The position numbers and the translations under genes were made by a program. A stretch of DNA of 15,488 nt from Rhodobacteraceae bacterium UBA7436 (GTDB lineage Bacteria > Pseudomonadota > Alphaproteobacteria > Rhodobacterales > Rhodobacteraceae), in contig DLQI01000129.1 in assembly GCA_002478745.1 (NCBI GenBank), positions 1-15,488 on the forward strand, read 5' to 3'. The notes beneath the pieces are model-generated. The model was given only the letters and a program-made list of their open reading frames with translations. It made no database searches and was not told the origin of the DNA. Shown here piece after piece: positions 7,104 through 14,237 of this stretch; the stretch's first letter is position 1, and each line of letters starts with the position of its first letter.

Positions 7104-7790
7104 ATGCAGGACCAACAAGCAGATCTAGAATGGCGCGACAGCGGCGTTCCTGTCTCCAACCAGTTTGATGACCCCTATTTCAGCTTGGATAATGGGTTGG
7201 AGGAAACGCGGCATGTCTTTTTGACGGGCAATGAATTGCCCCCGCGGTTTTGTGATGGCTTTCACATTGGGGAGTTAGGCTTTGGTACGGGGTTGGGGTT
7301 CTTAACCGCGGTCCAGGCTTGGATAGCATCTGAAACTAAAGGGCATCTGTACTTCACCAGTTTTGAGGCGTTTCCTATGACAGATCTGGAAATGGAACGC
7401 GCGTTGTCGGCATTCCCAGAACTGGCAGAGTTAGCGGTCCCTTTGGTGCGCCATTGGGGGGCGAACTTGCAACCCATCCAATACGCCCCAAATATTACGC
7501 TCAACGTAATCATGGGGGATGCACGCGAAACCTTGCCCCAATGGCATGGCAAAGCGGACGCTTGGTTTTTGGATGGCTTTTCGCCTGCCAAGAACCCCGA
7601 ACTGTGGACCCCAGAATTGATGCAGGCGGTTGGGGATCATACAGCTGCAGACGGGACCGCAGCCACTTATACGGCGGCGGGATTTGTACGCAGGGGATTG
7701 TCAGACGCTGGTTTCCACGTACAACGAATTAAAGGCTATGGGCGTAAACGGCATATGACCGTTGCGCAATTTGGAGTTTCAGTTACATGA
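7104..7790 (+). CDS. mnmD: tRNA (5-methylaminomethyl-2-thiouridine)(34)-methyltransferase MnmD
   Basis: A 228-residue DUF752-family methyltransferase, equivalent to the N-terminal domain of bifunctional MnmC. It uses S-adenosylmethionine to convert nm5(s2)U34 to mnm5(s2)U34 in the wobble position of certain tRNAs. The SAM-binding loop is GELGFGTGLGF (56-66). The family hallmark DAWFLDGFSPAKNPELW (152-168) and a late GYGRKRHM (211-218) are present. It is complete as a stand-alone enzyme and has no fused oxidase domain. AGGG seven bases before the ATG may be the ribosome-binding site, and AT-rich TACATATA lies just ahead of it. Its TGA overlaps the ATG of the DMT transporter (ATGA), so the two are probably cotranslated. 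Confidence 0.93.
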   Translation: MQDQQADLEWRDSGVPVSNQFDDPYFSLDNGLEETRHVFLTGNELPPRFCDGFHIGELGFGTGLGFLTAVQAWIASETKGHLYFTSFEAFPMTDLEMERALSAFPELAELAVPLVRHWGANLQPIQYAPNITLNVIMGDARETLPQWHGKADAWFLDGFSPAKNPELWTPELMQAVGDHTAADGTAATYTAAGFVRRGLSDAGFHVQRIKGYGRKRHMTVAQFGVSVT

Positions 7791-8647
7791 ATAACCCCCG
7801 CGCAGGCATAATGCTGATGGTCGCAGCGACATTCGTGTTTGCGGTGCAAGATGGAATTTCTCGCCACTTGGCGAGCGAATATAATGTGCTGATGGTGGTG
7901 ATGATCCGCTATTGGTTCTTTGCACTTTTTGTCATGACAATTGCATCTCGTGGCGCTGGCGGGCTGCGCGCGGCGGCCCATACCAAACAGCCGCTATTGC
8001 AGATAGGGCGTGCTGTTCTGCTGGCTGCCGAAATCTGCGTTGCGATTTTGGCGCTTACTTACTTGGGACTGGTTGAAACACTCGCGATCTTCATTTGCTA
8101 TCCATTGATGGTCGCGGCTCTTTCTGGGCCGGTCTTGGGCGAGCAAGTTGGGTGGCGGCGCTGGGCCGCGATTGCAGTTGGGTTTGTTGGGGTCTTGATC
8201 ATCCTTCAGCCAGGTATTGGCGTGTTTGATGTTGTGGCGATCTTGCCGCTTATCTCTGCGATCATGTTTGCGCTTTATGCATTGCTTACACGATACGCTG
8301 CACGTCTGGACAGTACGGCCACTAGCTTTTTCTGGACGGGTACAGTTGGTAGCCTGTTCATGACCTGTGTTGGGGTTTGGTTTTGGGAGCCGATGATTTC
8401 ATCTGATTGGGTTTGGATGGCAGCATTGTGTGTCACTGGCGCTTTTGGACATTGGTTGCTGATCAAGTGTTACGAGACGGCAGAAGCCAGCGCGGTCCAG
8501 CCATTCGCATACTTCCATCTTGTGTTTGGTGCGATGATTGGCGTGACGGTCTTTGGTGAGATGATCGCGTTGAACGTCAGTATTGGTGCTGCGATTGTTG
8601 TCGCTGCAGGTCTATTCACCTTTTGGCGCGAACGGCAGCAAAGTTGA
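7787..8647 (+). CDS. DMT superfamily transporter, EamA family
   Basis: A 286-residue inner-membrane protein made almost wholly of hydrophobic segments, consistent with about ten transmembrane helices in two EamA repeats (roughly residues 5-135 and 145-280). The conserved first-helix pattern AATFVFAVQDGISRHLA, the YPLMVAALSGPVLGEQVGWRRW loop-helix segment and the second-repeat end PFAYFHLVFGAMIGVTVFGE fit the family. Members move small metabolites such as amino acids, purines or cofactors; the direction is usually export and the substrate is unknown here. The start overlaps mnmD by four bases, with GGAG ten bases upstream. The last 36 bases overlap the 3' end of the opposite-strand lytic transglycosylase gene. 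Confidence 0.88.
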   Translation: MNNPRAGIMLMVAATFVFAVQDGISRHLASEYNVLMVVMIRYWFFALFVMTIASRGAGGLRAAAHTKQPLLQIGRAVLLAAEICVAILALTYLGLVETLAIFICYPLMVAALSGPVLGEQVGWRRWAAIAVGFVGVLIILQPGIGVFDVVAILPLISAIMFALYALLTRYAARLDSTATSFFWTGTVGSLFMTCVGVWFWEPMISSDWVWMAALCVTGAFGHWLLIKCYETAEASAVQPFAYFHLVFGAMIGVTVFGEMIALNVSIGAAIVVAAGLFTFWRERQQS

Positions 8648-10576
8648 CCCCTTTAGTTCTTCGGTGAAACCGTTTGGGAGCGCTGCCTTTCCCAAACGGG
8701 CACGATAAATCGGCAGGCTTTCGGTGACGCGCATCACGTAGTTGCGTGTTTCCCGAAACGGAATGTGTTCAATCCAGTCCACAACATCTGTACGGCCACG
8801 CGGATCACCGTATTGCTCTGCCCAGCGGATTGGGCGGCTGGGGCCCGCGTTGTAGGCGGCGGACATCATGACAACATTTCCTTCAAATCGCCCGGCTAAT
8901 GTGGATAGAAATGCAGCACCCAGATCGGAATTGTAATCGGGATCTTGGGTCAGCCGCGCGGTTGAATGTTCATCGCTACGGCCAAGTTTTCCTGCAACCT
9001 CTTGCGCTGTAGCAGGCATAATCTGCATCAATCCGCGGGCACCCACGCCGCTTTGAACCTTGGGGTCAAATTCGCTTTCGCGTCGTGCAATGGCCAATAC
9101 CATCTCTGTTGCCATGGGCAGGTCACGTTTCGCCACAGGATGCAAAGCATAATAAGGTTCGGTCAAAGTGATCGCGCGTTGTGCTGCACGTTTCCCTACC
9201 ATCACTGCCAAATGTGGTTGCCCCACATCAATGGCTGCTTGGCCCAACTGTGTCGCTTGATTACGATCAAGGCGCTCGACCAGATGGGTCCAGAAACGTT
9301 CGGCAATGTCCAATTCACCTGATGCTTGAAGCAGGAGGCCTGCTTGAAATAGAGACTCTTGTGCAAGGGCAGAACCGCGCCAATCAGGGACAGCACTGCC
9401 ACCACCTAAGTCAACGTCAAAAGGCAAGCCTGCACGTTCTGCGGCCAATAATCCATAAAACGAAGTTTGGTGCTGTGCAGCGCTTGTATACGCTTGATCC
9501 GCTTGGGCCGGATCATCGAGTGCATCATAAGCGCGCCCGATCCAATATCCTGCGCGGCCCTTTGAAATCGGCGAAAGGATCGCTTTATCAAAGCGCAGGA
9601 AATGTCCCAGCGCGGTGACAGGGTCATTCAATTTTCGCAGTGCAATGTAACCAGACAACCATTCAAGATCGGCAAAGGCGGACCCTTCCGTTAGGTAGTG
9701 GCGCGAAGCCAATTGGTAAGCCAGCTTTGGGTCACCATCACGCATTTCATCGCGGGCAAGCGAACGGCGGCGATTGGACCATTTTTGGGGTTGGCCCAAG
9801 GCAGTCGCGCTTGTCGATTGATCACGCAGCAACGCCTTGGCATCAGCGCGGTTGCCTTTACGTGCACGCCAAACAAACCGGTCATATTGCAGGCCAGCAT
9901 CACCGCCCAAAGCTGGGGGTACTTTGTTAATTAGGCGGTTCACGTTGTCATCTAGGTTTTGTAACGAAAGGCGGGCAACCGCTATGGCCCGCTGCCCTTC
10001 ATCGACGAGTTCTAGCATGCGACGGGCGTCGGTGGCCTGACCGTCCCACAGCATATTGGATAGACGCGCCTTGTGATGCGGTTTTAGCAGATCAGCAGAT
10101 GTAGATAGGAACAGCGCATGGTTAGTTTCGCTCATGCGCATCGAGCGCCACGCAAGGACAATATCGGCCTCAAACGGTTGTCCCAGCGAACGCTTAGCAT
10201 CAGCGTATGCCAATACACCTCGTGGCGTTTGTGGGGCGTTTTGGGCAAAGAACGACTGGACGTTGGCGGGTCCTGAATCCAACATAACCTTTTCAGATTG
10301 CCTGCGCAGATATGCCTCGCCCGGCCAATCAGGTCGACGTTCTAAAAACGCAGCTACATCATCATAATTTCCGCTTCCCGCACGCAGGCGATGCCACTCC
10401 ACAACATCTGCCGCAACGTCACCATCACGAGAGGCTATTCTAGCTGCATTTTCCCAATTTCCAGCACGCACAGCGTCCATTGCCCAACCCAATGGGCGTG
10501 GGCGTTCGGCCACAGCTGGGGCCGCAAGCACAAATATCAGGGTCATAGCGACCGTAAAGCGTGACTTCACTTGCAT
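8612..10576 (-). CDS. Soluble lytic murein transglycosylase (Slt family)
   Basis: A 654-residue periplasmic enzyme that cleaves the MurNAc-GlcNAc bond of peptidoglycan with 1,6-anhydro ring formation. The N-terminus is a Sec signal peptide ending near APAVA. A long alpha-helical superhelix of tetratricopeptide-like repeats follows (about 30-480), as in Slt70. The catalytic domain (about 485-640) has IARRESEFDP with catalytic Glu500, ARGLMQIMPATA, and AAYNAGPSR. The length is typical for Slt70-type proteins. The annotated ATG at 10576 directly abuts AGGAA, which is too close to act as its ribosome-binding site. A GTG two codons later (10568-10570) has that AGGAA at a six-base spacing and may be the true start; the signal peptide survives either way. 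The gene is divergent from dapA and overlaps the convergent transporter gene. Confidence 0.93.
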   Translation of the reverse strand: MQVKSRFTVAMTLIFVLAAPAVAERPRPLGWAMDAVRAGNWENAARIASRDGDVAADVVEWHRLRAGSGNYDDVAAFLERRPDWPGEAYLRRQSEKVMLDSGPANVQSFFAQNAPQTPRGVLAYADAKRSLGQPFEADIVLAWRSMRMSETNHALFLSTSADLLKPHHKARLSNMLWDGQATDARRMLELVDEGQRAIAVARLSLQNLDDNVNRLINKVPPALGGDAGLQYDRFVWRARKGNRADAKALLRDQSTSATALGQPQKWSNRRRSLARDEMRDGDPKLAYQLASRHYLTEGSAFADLEWLSGYIALRKLNDPVTALGHFLRFDKAILSPISKGRAGYWIGRAYDALDDPAQADQAYTSAAQHQTSFYGLLAAERAGLPFDVDLGGGSAVPDWRGSALAQESLFQAGLLLQASGELDIAERFWTHLVERLDRNQATQLGQAAIDVGQPHLAVMVGKRAAQRAITLTEPYYALHPVAKRDLPMATEMVLAIARRESEFDPKVQSGVGARGLMQIMPATAQEVAGKLGRSDEHSTARLTQDPDYNSDLGAAFLSTLAGRFEGNVVMMSAAYNAGPSRPIRWAEQYGDPRGRTDVVDWIEHIPFRETRNYVMRVTESLPIYRARLGKAALPNGFTEELKGSTLLPFAPKGE

Positions 10577-10700
10577 TTCCTATCGGTCAAAGGCTAGAGC
10601 CTTGCAACATATCGCTTAAGTTTCGATCTTCAACTCACGATCGGGGCATAGGCGGTTCACAGGCCATTTGCCGGCCATCAATGAAAAAAGGAGCGTGACT

Positions 10701-11573
10701 ATGTTTAAAGGTTCTATGCCTGCCCTCATTACGCCGTTTCAGAACGGCGAGCTGGATCTGGATACACTGAAAAAGCTGGTTGAATGGCACATTTCAGAAG
10801 GGAGCCACGGGCTCGTTCCTGTTGGCACCACTGGTGAAAGCCCAACCCTAACCCATGAAGAGCACGAAACAGTTATCGCGACAGTTGTGAAGGCCGTTGC
10901 TGGCCGCATCCCTGTGGTGGCTGGTGCTGGGTCTAACAACACCGTTGAGGCGATGCGCCTTGTGCAGTTCGCAGCCGAAGCTGGTGCGGACGCAGCATTG
11001 GTCGTGACGCCGTATTACAACAAGCCAACACAACGTGGTTTGATCGCGCATTTCACTGCACTGCATGACTGCGCTGACATCCCAATTATCATCTATAATA
11101 TCCCGGGCCGCTCTGTTGTCGATATGACACCTGCGACAATGGCTGAACTTGCCAAACTCCCACGTATAGTGGGCGTTAAGGACGCTACTGGCGATTTGGC
11201 ACGGGTCTGTGATCAGCGTCTTGCATGCGGTTCTGACTTTATCCAATTGTCTGGCGAAGACGCCACGGCACACGGCTTTAACGCCCAAGGCGGCATAGGC
11301 TGTATTTCGGTCACAGCGAACGTTGCACCGGGGCTTTTGTCCAAGATGCAAACAGCATGTTTGGCGGGTGATTACGCGACTGCGCTTGAGATCCAAGACA
11401 AGGTTATGCCACTGCACAAAGCCATCTTTACAGAGCCAGGATTGGTCGGCGCGAAGTATGCAATGTCGCGCCTAGGTCTTTGCAGCGACGAGGTACGTTT
11501 GCCCCTCACAGAGTTGACAGACGAGACAAAAGCACTGCTTGATGCGGGGCTAAAGCACGCTGGCTTGCTGTAA
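10701..11573 (+). CDS. dapA: 4-hydroxy-tetrahydrodipicolinate synthase
   Basis: A 290-residue TIM-barrel aldolase that condenses pyruvate with aspartate semialdehyde, the first committed step of the diaminopimelate and lysine pathway. The GTTGES motif carries Thr43 and Thr44, and YYNKPTQRG lies at 105-113. Tyr132 and Arg137 lie in IIYNIPGR, and the Schiff-base Lys160 is in GVKDATG. Each is one residue below its E. coli counterpart, so no key residue is missing. The frame extends to 10668, but the ATG at 10701 has a strong AAGGAG (10688-10693) seven bases upstream and starts at the family's normal N-terminus MFKGSMPALITPF. It is monocistronic, with a strong terminator. It is divergent from the lytic transglycosylase gene, which is a thematic link through peptidoglycan, although shared regulation is only a guess. 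Confidence 0.97.
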   Translation: MFKGSMPALITPFQNGELDLDTLKKLVEWHISEGSHGLVPVGTTGESPTLTHEEHETVIATVVKAVAGRIPVVAGAGSNNTVEAMRLVQFAAEAGADAALVVTPYYNKPTQRGLIAHFTALHDCADIPIIIYNIPGRSVVDMTPATMAELAKLPRIVGVKDATGDLARVCDQRLACGSDFIQLSGEDATAHGFNAQGGIGCISVTANVAPGLLSKMQTACLAGDYATALEIQDKVMPLHKAIFTEPGLVGAKYAMSRLGLCSDEVRLPLTELTDETKALLDAGLKHAGLL

Positions 11574-11599
11574 ATCAAGCAACAATTAATACTACAAAG

Positions 11600-11624
11600 G
11601 GCGGGGTTTTTCCCCGCCTTTTTT
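11600..11624 (+). terminator. Rho-independent terminator of dapA
   Basis: GGCGGGG (11600-11606) and CCCCGCC (11612-11618) form a perfect 7-bp GC stem around a TTTTT loop, followed by six T residues. It lies 26 bases after the dapA stop. A second small hairpin, GTTGG-TTTT-CCAAC, follows directly at 11625-11638. Confidence 0.93.
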
Positions 11625-11638
11625 GTTGGTTTTCCAAC

Positions 11639-11690
11639 GTTGGTATCGTGTCGGCATAACGTCGGTATTTGGTCGGTGGACGGATCGGTT
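11639..11690. repeat. 11-bp periodic GTCGGTA-like motif in the dapA/lysR spacer
   Basis: GTTGGTA (11639), GTCGGCA (11650), GTCGGTA (11661) and GTCGGTG (11672) start exactly 11 bases apart, and a degenerate ATCGGTT follows at 11684. The array sits between the dapA terminator and the stop of the convergent LysR gene. It overlaps a 10-bp palindrome CCAACGTTGG at 11634-11643. Its function is unknown. One motif per helical turn is what a cooperative binding site would show, but degenerate tandem drift in a spacer is equally possible. Confidence 0.45.
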
Positions 11691-11694
11691 AGGA

Positions 11695-12597
11695 TTAGCC
11701 CAAGCGCACCGGCAATTTGTTTGCGGACAAGGTTTCTGCAATTCGATCATATACCAACCGGATTCGTTTTGAGGAATGAAGTTCCTTGTGCGTGGTCAGC
11801 CAATAGGGGACCGGAATGGGTTCCAGTTCGGGCAGCACCAATTTCATCTCCGGAAAGTGGTGCGCAATGTCGTCGGTCATGGCCGAAATCCCAAGCCCCT
11901 GACGGGCCATCTGCCAACCCACAAGACCACTGTCGCCCAAAACCCGGAGATTGGTTTGCGCGATGGGCAGCCCCCAGTTCTTGAGGAAATCCAACAACTC
12001 ATCGTTTTCGCCTATGCCAACAAAATGCGCGGATTTTACGTCTTCCAAAGTTCTGATCGCGCCGTGGCGTTCAAGGTAGGATTGGCTGGCGTAAATGCGC
12101 CCTTTGGCTTCGCAGACTTTGCGGCTGATCAGTTCAGGTTGTGTGGGGGCAACGTGGCGCACCGCGATGTCCGCCTCGCGGCGTTGCAGGTCTGATAAGG
12201 AATTTGAGGCCAGCACCCGTATGCGAATTTGTGGGGCGATCTTTTGCAGGTCCGCGACGATTTGGGGCATTACGTAATATGCAAACATATCGGTTGTTGA
12301 AACGCAGACATCCCCAGCCACAGATTGACCACGGCCTGAGGCCACCAAGGAGGCGCGGTTGGCTGCGTCACCCATGCCTTGCAGTTTGTCTAGCAAATCA
12401 CGACCTGCTGGTGTGAGTTCAAGTTTGCGCCCGATCCGCTCAAACAGAACCAACTCAAGATTTTGTTCAAATGCAGCAACTTGGCGGCCCAGTGTTGGTT
12501 GCGTCAGGTTCAGCGCACGGGCCGCGGCGGAAAACGAGCCGGTTTCAGCGGTGGCCAAAAAGGCGCGTGCTTGGTTCCAGTCGAAGTTTGAGGGCAT
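11695..12597 (-). CDS. LysR-type transcriptional regulator
   Basis: A 300-residue regulator. The N-terminal winged helix-turn-helix is at about residues 6-65 (FDWNQARAFLATAETGSFSA, then LTQPTLGRQVAAFE and LFERIGRKLELTPAG). A substrate-binding domain of the periplasmic-binding-protein type spans about 90-295, with EADIAVRH in the usual place. The frame is open far upstream to 12759, which would overlap the divergent methyltransferase gene and add about 54 non-homologous residues. I therefore chose ATG 12597; ATG 12606 is nearly as good, and neither has a clear ribosome-binding site. The gene is divergent from the methyltransferase and is a likely regulator of it and of itself. The effector is unknown. 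It resembles the AmpR/GcvA-like FDWN-start group only in general form. Confidence 0.9.
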   Translation of the reverse strand: MPSNFDWNQARAFLATAETGSFSAAARALNLTQPTLGRQVAAFEQNLELVLFERIGRKLELTPAGRDLLDKLQGMGDAANRASLVASGRGQSVAGDVCVSTTDMFAYYVMPQIVADLQKIAPQIRIRVLASNSLSDLQRREADIAVRHVAPTQPELISRKVCEAKGRIYASQSYLERHGAIRTLEDVKSAHFVGIGENDELLDFLKNWGLPIAQTNLRVLGDSGLVGWQMARQGLGISAMTDDIAHHFPEMKLVLPELEPIPVPYWLTTHKELHSSKRIRLVYDRIAETLSANKLPVRLG

Positions 12598-12604
12598 GTG
12601 TTTC

Positions 12605-12618
12605 ATGCATATATGCAT
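12605..12618. promoter_or_regulatory. 14-bp perfect palindrome at the LysR start, possible autoregulatory operator
   Basis: ATGCATATATGCAT is identical to its reverse complement. It lies immediately upstream of the chosen LysR start (12597) and overlaps the alternative start codon at 12606. A LysR protein bound here could block its own transcription or translation start. The AT-rich centre also resembles core promoter sequence, so the role is not certain. Confidence 0.45.
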
Positions 12619-12626
12619 ACCACTCA

Positions 12627-12662
12627 GGCAATTGTTGGCAATTCCTAAGCATATCATACAAA
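12627..12662 (+). promoter_or_regulatory. Candidate promoter and direct repeat ahead of the methyltransferase gene
   Basis: GGCAATT occurs at 12627-12633 and 12637-12643, exactly 10 bases apart. TTGGCA (12635-12640) could be a -35 box with TACAAA (12657-12662) as a weaker -10 at 16-base spacing, so the second repeat would overlap the -35 box. That is where LysR activators often bind. Transcription would start near 12669, ahead of the AAAAGG ribosome-binding site of the methyltransferase. Confidence 0.4.
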
Positions 12663-12694
12663 TGTTAGGGTTTAGGAAATAAAAAGGATCGATC

Positions 12695-13309
12695 ATGACC
12701 AACGCAGCATTCTGGAACAAAGCAGCCCCAAAATACGCAAAAGATGCGATTGGTGACATGCCGGCGTACGAAGAGACCCTTGATCGGATGCGTGAAATCC
12801 TACAGCCTCATCACCGTGTTCTCGAGTTGGGGTGTGGGACGGGGTCAACAGCGCTTGAGTTGGCTGACAGTGTGGACCGCTATATTGCAACAGATGTCGC
12901 ATCGAAAATGGTTGAAATTGCACAGGAAAAATTGACTGAACAATCGCCTCAGAACCTAAGCTTTGCAGTACAAGACGCGGGTGTGATGACGTCTGGATCC
13001 AACGATGTGGTCCTTGCGTTGAACCTTCTGCATCTTTTGCCTGATCTGGAAAACACGCTGGCTGAAATTTACAAAGCGCTGCCTTCAGGCGGTTTATTGA
13101 TTTCAAAAACAGGATTGTTGAAAGATGGGCTATGGCTGTTGCCACTGGTGATCCCGTTGATGCGGGCCATTGGCAAAGCGCCGTTTGTGCGCAGCTTGAG
13201 CGAGAAAAGTTTGATTGTCTTACTAGAGAACGCTGGCTTTGAGGTTACCGAAAAGCTGGTTCAAAGTGGGATAGTTCCGCGGGTCTTTATCGTGGCGCAG
13301 AAACCGTAG
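12695..13309 (+). CDS. Class I SAM-dependent methyltransferase
   Basis: A 204-residue cytosolic methyltransferase with a Rossmann-like fold. Motif I is VLELGCGTGS (42-51), the acidic residue ending strand 2 is Asp67 in YIATDVASKM, and the motif IV region is NDVVLALNLLHLL (about 103-115). The general pattern is that of Methyltransf_11/25 proteins, related to UbiE and to phospholipid or small-molecule methyltransferases. A hydrophobic stretch, GLWLLPLVIPLMRAIGKAPF, near residues 145-165 may contact a lipid or hydrophobic substrate. The acceptor cannot be identified. AAAAGG lies about seven bases before the ATG. It is divergent from a LysR gene, the classic arrangement for a regulator and its target, and ends in its own strong terminator. 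Confidence 0.85.
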   Translation: MTNAAFWNKAAPKYAKDAIGDMPAYEETLDRMREILQPHHRVLELGCGTGSTALELADSVDRYIATDVASKMVEIAQEKLTEQSPQNLSFAVQDAGVMTSGSNDVVLALNLLHLLPDLENTLAEIYKALPSGGLLISKTGLLKDGLWLLPLVIPLMRAIGKAPFVRSLSEKSLIVLLENAGFEVTEKLVQSGIVPRVFIVAQKP

Positions 13310-13330
13310 ATCTTATGAAGTAAAACGAAC

Positions 13331-13366
13331 CTGTGCGGTGCCCATCAGGTACCGCACAGATTTTTT
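13331..13366 (+). terminator. Rho-independent terminator of the methyltransferase gene
   Basis: CTGTGCGGTGCC (13331-13342) pairs with GGTACCGCACAG (13348-13359) over 12 pairs, one of them G-U, around the loop CATCA. An A and six T residues (13361-13366) follow. The T-run reaches into the stop codon of the convergent membrane-anchor gene, whose own transcript would meet the same hairpin. Confidence 0.93.
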
Positions 13367-14237
13367 AGCGTTTGCCGTAGTACAGGCCGACGACGTGTTC
13401 TGCCTCCGCAAAGAACAACCAGCGCGAGGCAAGGACACCTGCGATGTGGCTGGCCACAGCGATCAATGCGATCAAGTGACCGATTGGCAAGAGCAGCAAG
13501 ACGACCGGAATAACGATCCCGAGTGCCACACCGATGATGCGCAGCTTTTGGCTGTGCTTGCGCCCTACCACGTGAATGAATTCGCGCATCAGATAGTTGG
13601 TACCTGTGTGCGGCGGTTCAAAGGCACGCACGCTGCCGATGCTTCCAAGGCCCGTTGCTGTGGCCATTGTGGTGCCTGAGTTTTCAAAGGCTTTGTCACC
13701 CATGACCCAAGTGAACACTTGGACCACACCAGCGATGGCCAAAAGGGGGATCGCCATTTCGATATTACCCTTTAGCAATGCACCGCCGGCCAACGCGTAT
13801 GACATGAACATTGCGGGTGTCAGGTTCATGTTCCAACGTGGGATGGTTTTCATCTGGGTGTAGATCATTGAGGTGGTGAACACGGTCGCTAGTGCGCCAA
13901 GTGCGCCAAGTGCGCCTAGGGGTTGCCAAGCGGTGCCATAGAACACGAGGCCAAGGCCGTAGAGGCCCATAGCAACCAGCGTGGTTACGGCTGCGATACC
14001 TTCGCGGCTGAGCCAGCTAGAACGCCATTGGCTGAACGCCTTAAGGAACCGCTCTGGACGGCCAAGGTGGAAGGTTGAGGACAGCAAACCGCCCACAGCC
14101 ATTGCGTAGGCGATCAGCCAGAAGACGAAAGCGACCCAACCCGTTGGTGGCGTTGGGTCGATCCCAAGCCAGAACAGAAGGCCAAAGCCTAAGCCGGAGA
14201 ATGTGGTGAAGATGATGACGGATGGTGCGGGATGCAT
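13365..14237 (-). CDS. soeC: DmsC-family membrane anchor subunit, probable SoeC of sulfite dehydrogenase
   Basis: A 290-residue integral membrane protein with about eight hydrophobic helices and the DmsC-family segment HLGRPERFLKAF (57-68), followed by QWRSSWLSREG. It anchors the iron-sulfur and molybdenum subunits to the inner membrane and exchanges electrons with the quinone pool. In roseobacters this gene set is known as SoeABC, a cytoplasmic-facing sulfite dehydrogenase used when organosulfonates or other sulfur compounds are oxidised. A DMSO-reductase-type function of DmsABC is the alternative. The start ATG shares its A with the TGA of the upstream subunit (TGATG), and GGAG lies eight bases upstream, inside that gene. 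The run GALGALGALA (108-117) comes from a 9-bp tandem repeat. It is the last gene of the operon. Confidence 0.82.
   Translation of the reverse strand: MHPAPSVIIFTTFSGLGFGLLFWLGIDPTPPTGWVAFVFWLIAYAMAVGGLLSSTFHLGRPERFLKAFSQWRSSWLSREGIAAVTTLVAMGLYGLGLVFYGTAWQPLGALGALGALATVFTTSMIYTQMKTIPRWNMNLTPAMFMSYALAGGALLKGNIEMAIPLLAIAGVVQVFTWVMGDKAFENSGTTMATATGLGSIGSVRAFEPPHTGTNYLMREFIHVVGRKHSQKLRIIGVALGIVIPVVLLLLPIGHLIALIAVASHIAGVLASRWLFFAEAEHVVGLYYGKR
13891..13917. repeat. Three copies of a 9-bp tandem repeat inside the membrane-anchor gene
   Basis: AGTGCGCCA, AGTGCGCCA and AGTGCGCCT lie end to end and are in frame, encoding GAL three times on the minus strand (residues about 108-116). Loss or gain of one unit by replication slippage would remove or add three residues without a frameshift. 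Confidence 0.85.

Noticed and set aside
9181..9618. 145-codon plus-strand frame opposite the lytic transglycosylase
   Set aside because: It lies wholly within a clear gene with domain evidence on the minus strand, and its translation looks random.
10588..10604. Imperfect inverted repeat CAAAGGCT-AG-AGCCTTG in the transglycosylase leader
   Set aside because: The arms are short with a two-base centre and there is no T-run. It could be an operator, but nothing beyond symmetry supports it.
10668..10700. Upstream start for dapA
   Set aside because: AAGGAG at 10688-10693 would be inside the coding region; the ATG at 10701 gives the normal family N-terminus.
10848..11417. Long 189-codon open frame antisense to dapA
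   Set aside because: dapA is complete with all catalytic residues on the other strand. The antisense translation has no recognisable domain and is rich in His, Cys and Arg, as expected of a shadow frame.
12598..12759. N-terminal extension of the LysR gene to 12759
   Set aside because: The extra residues have no LysR homology and would overlap the start of the divergent methyltransferase gene and both genes' regulatory region.
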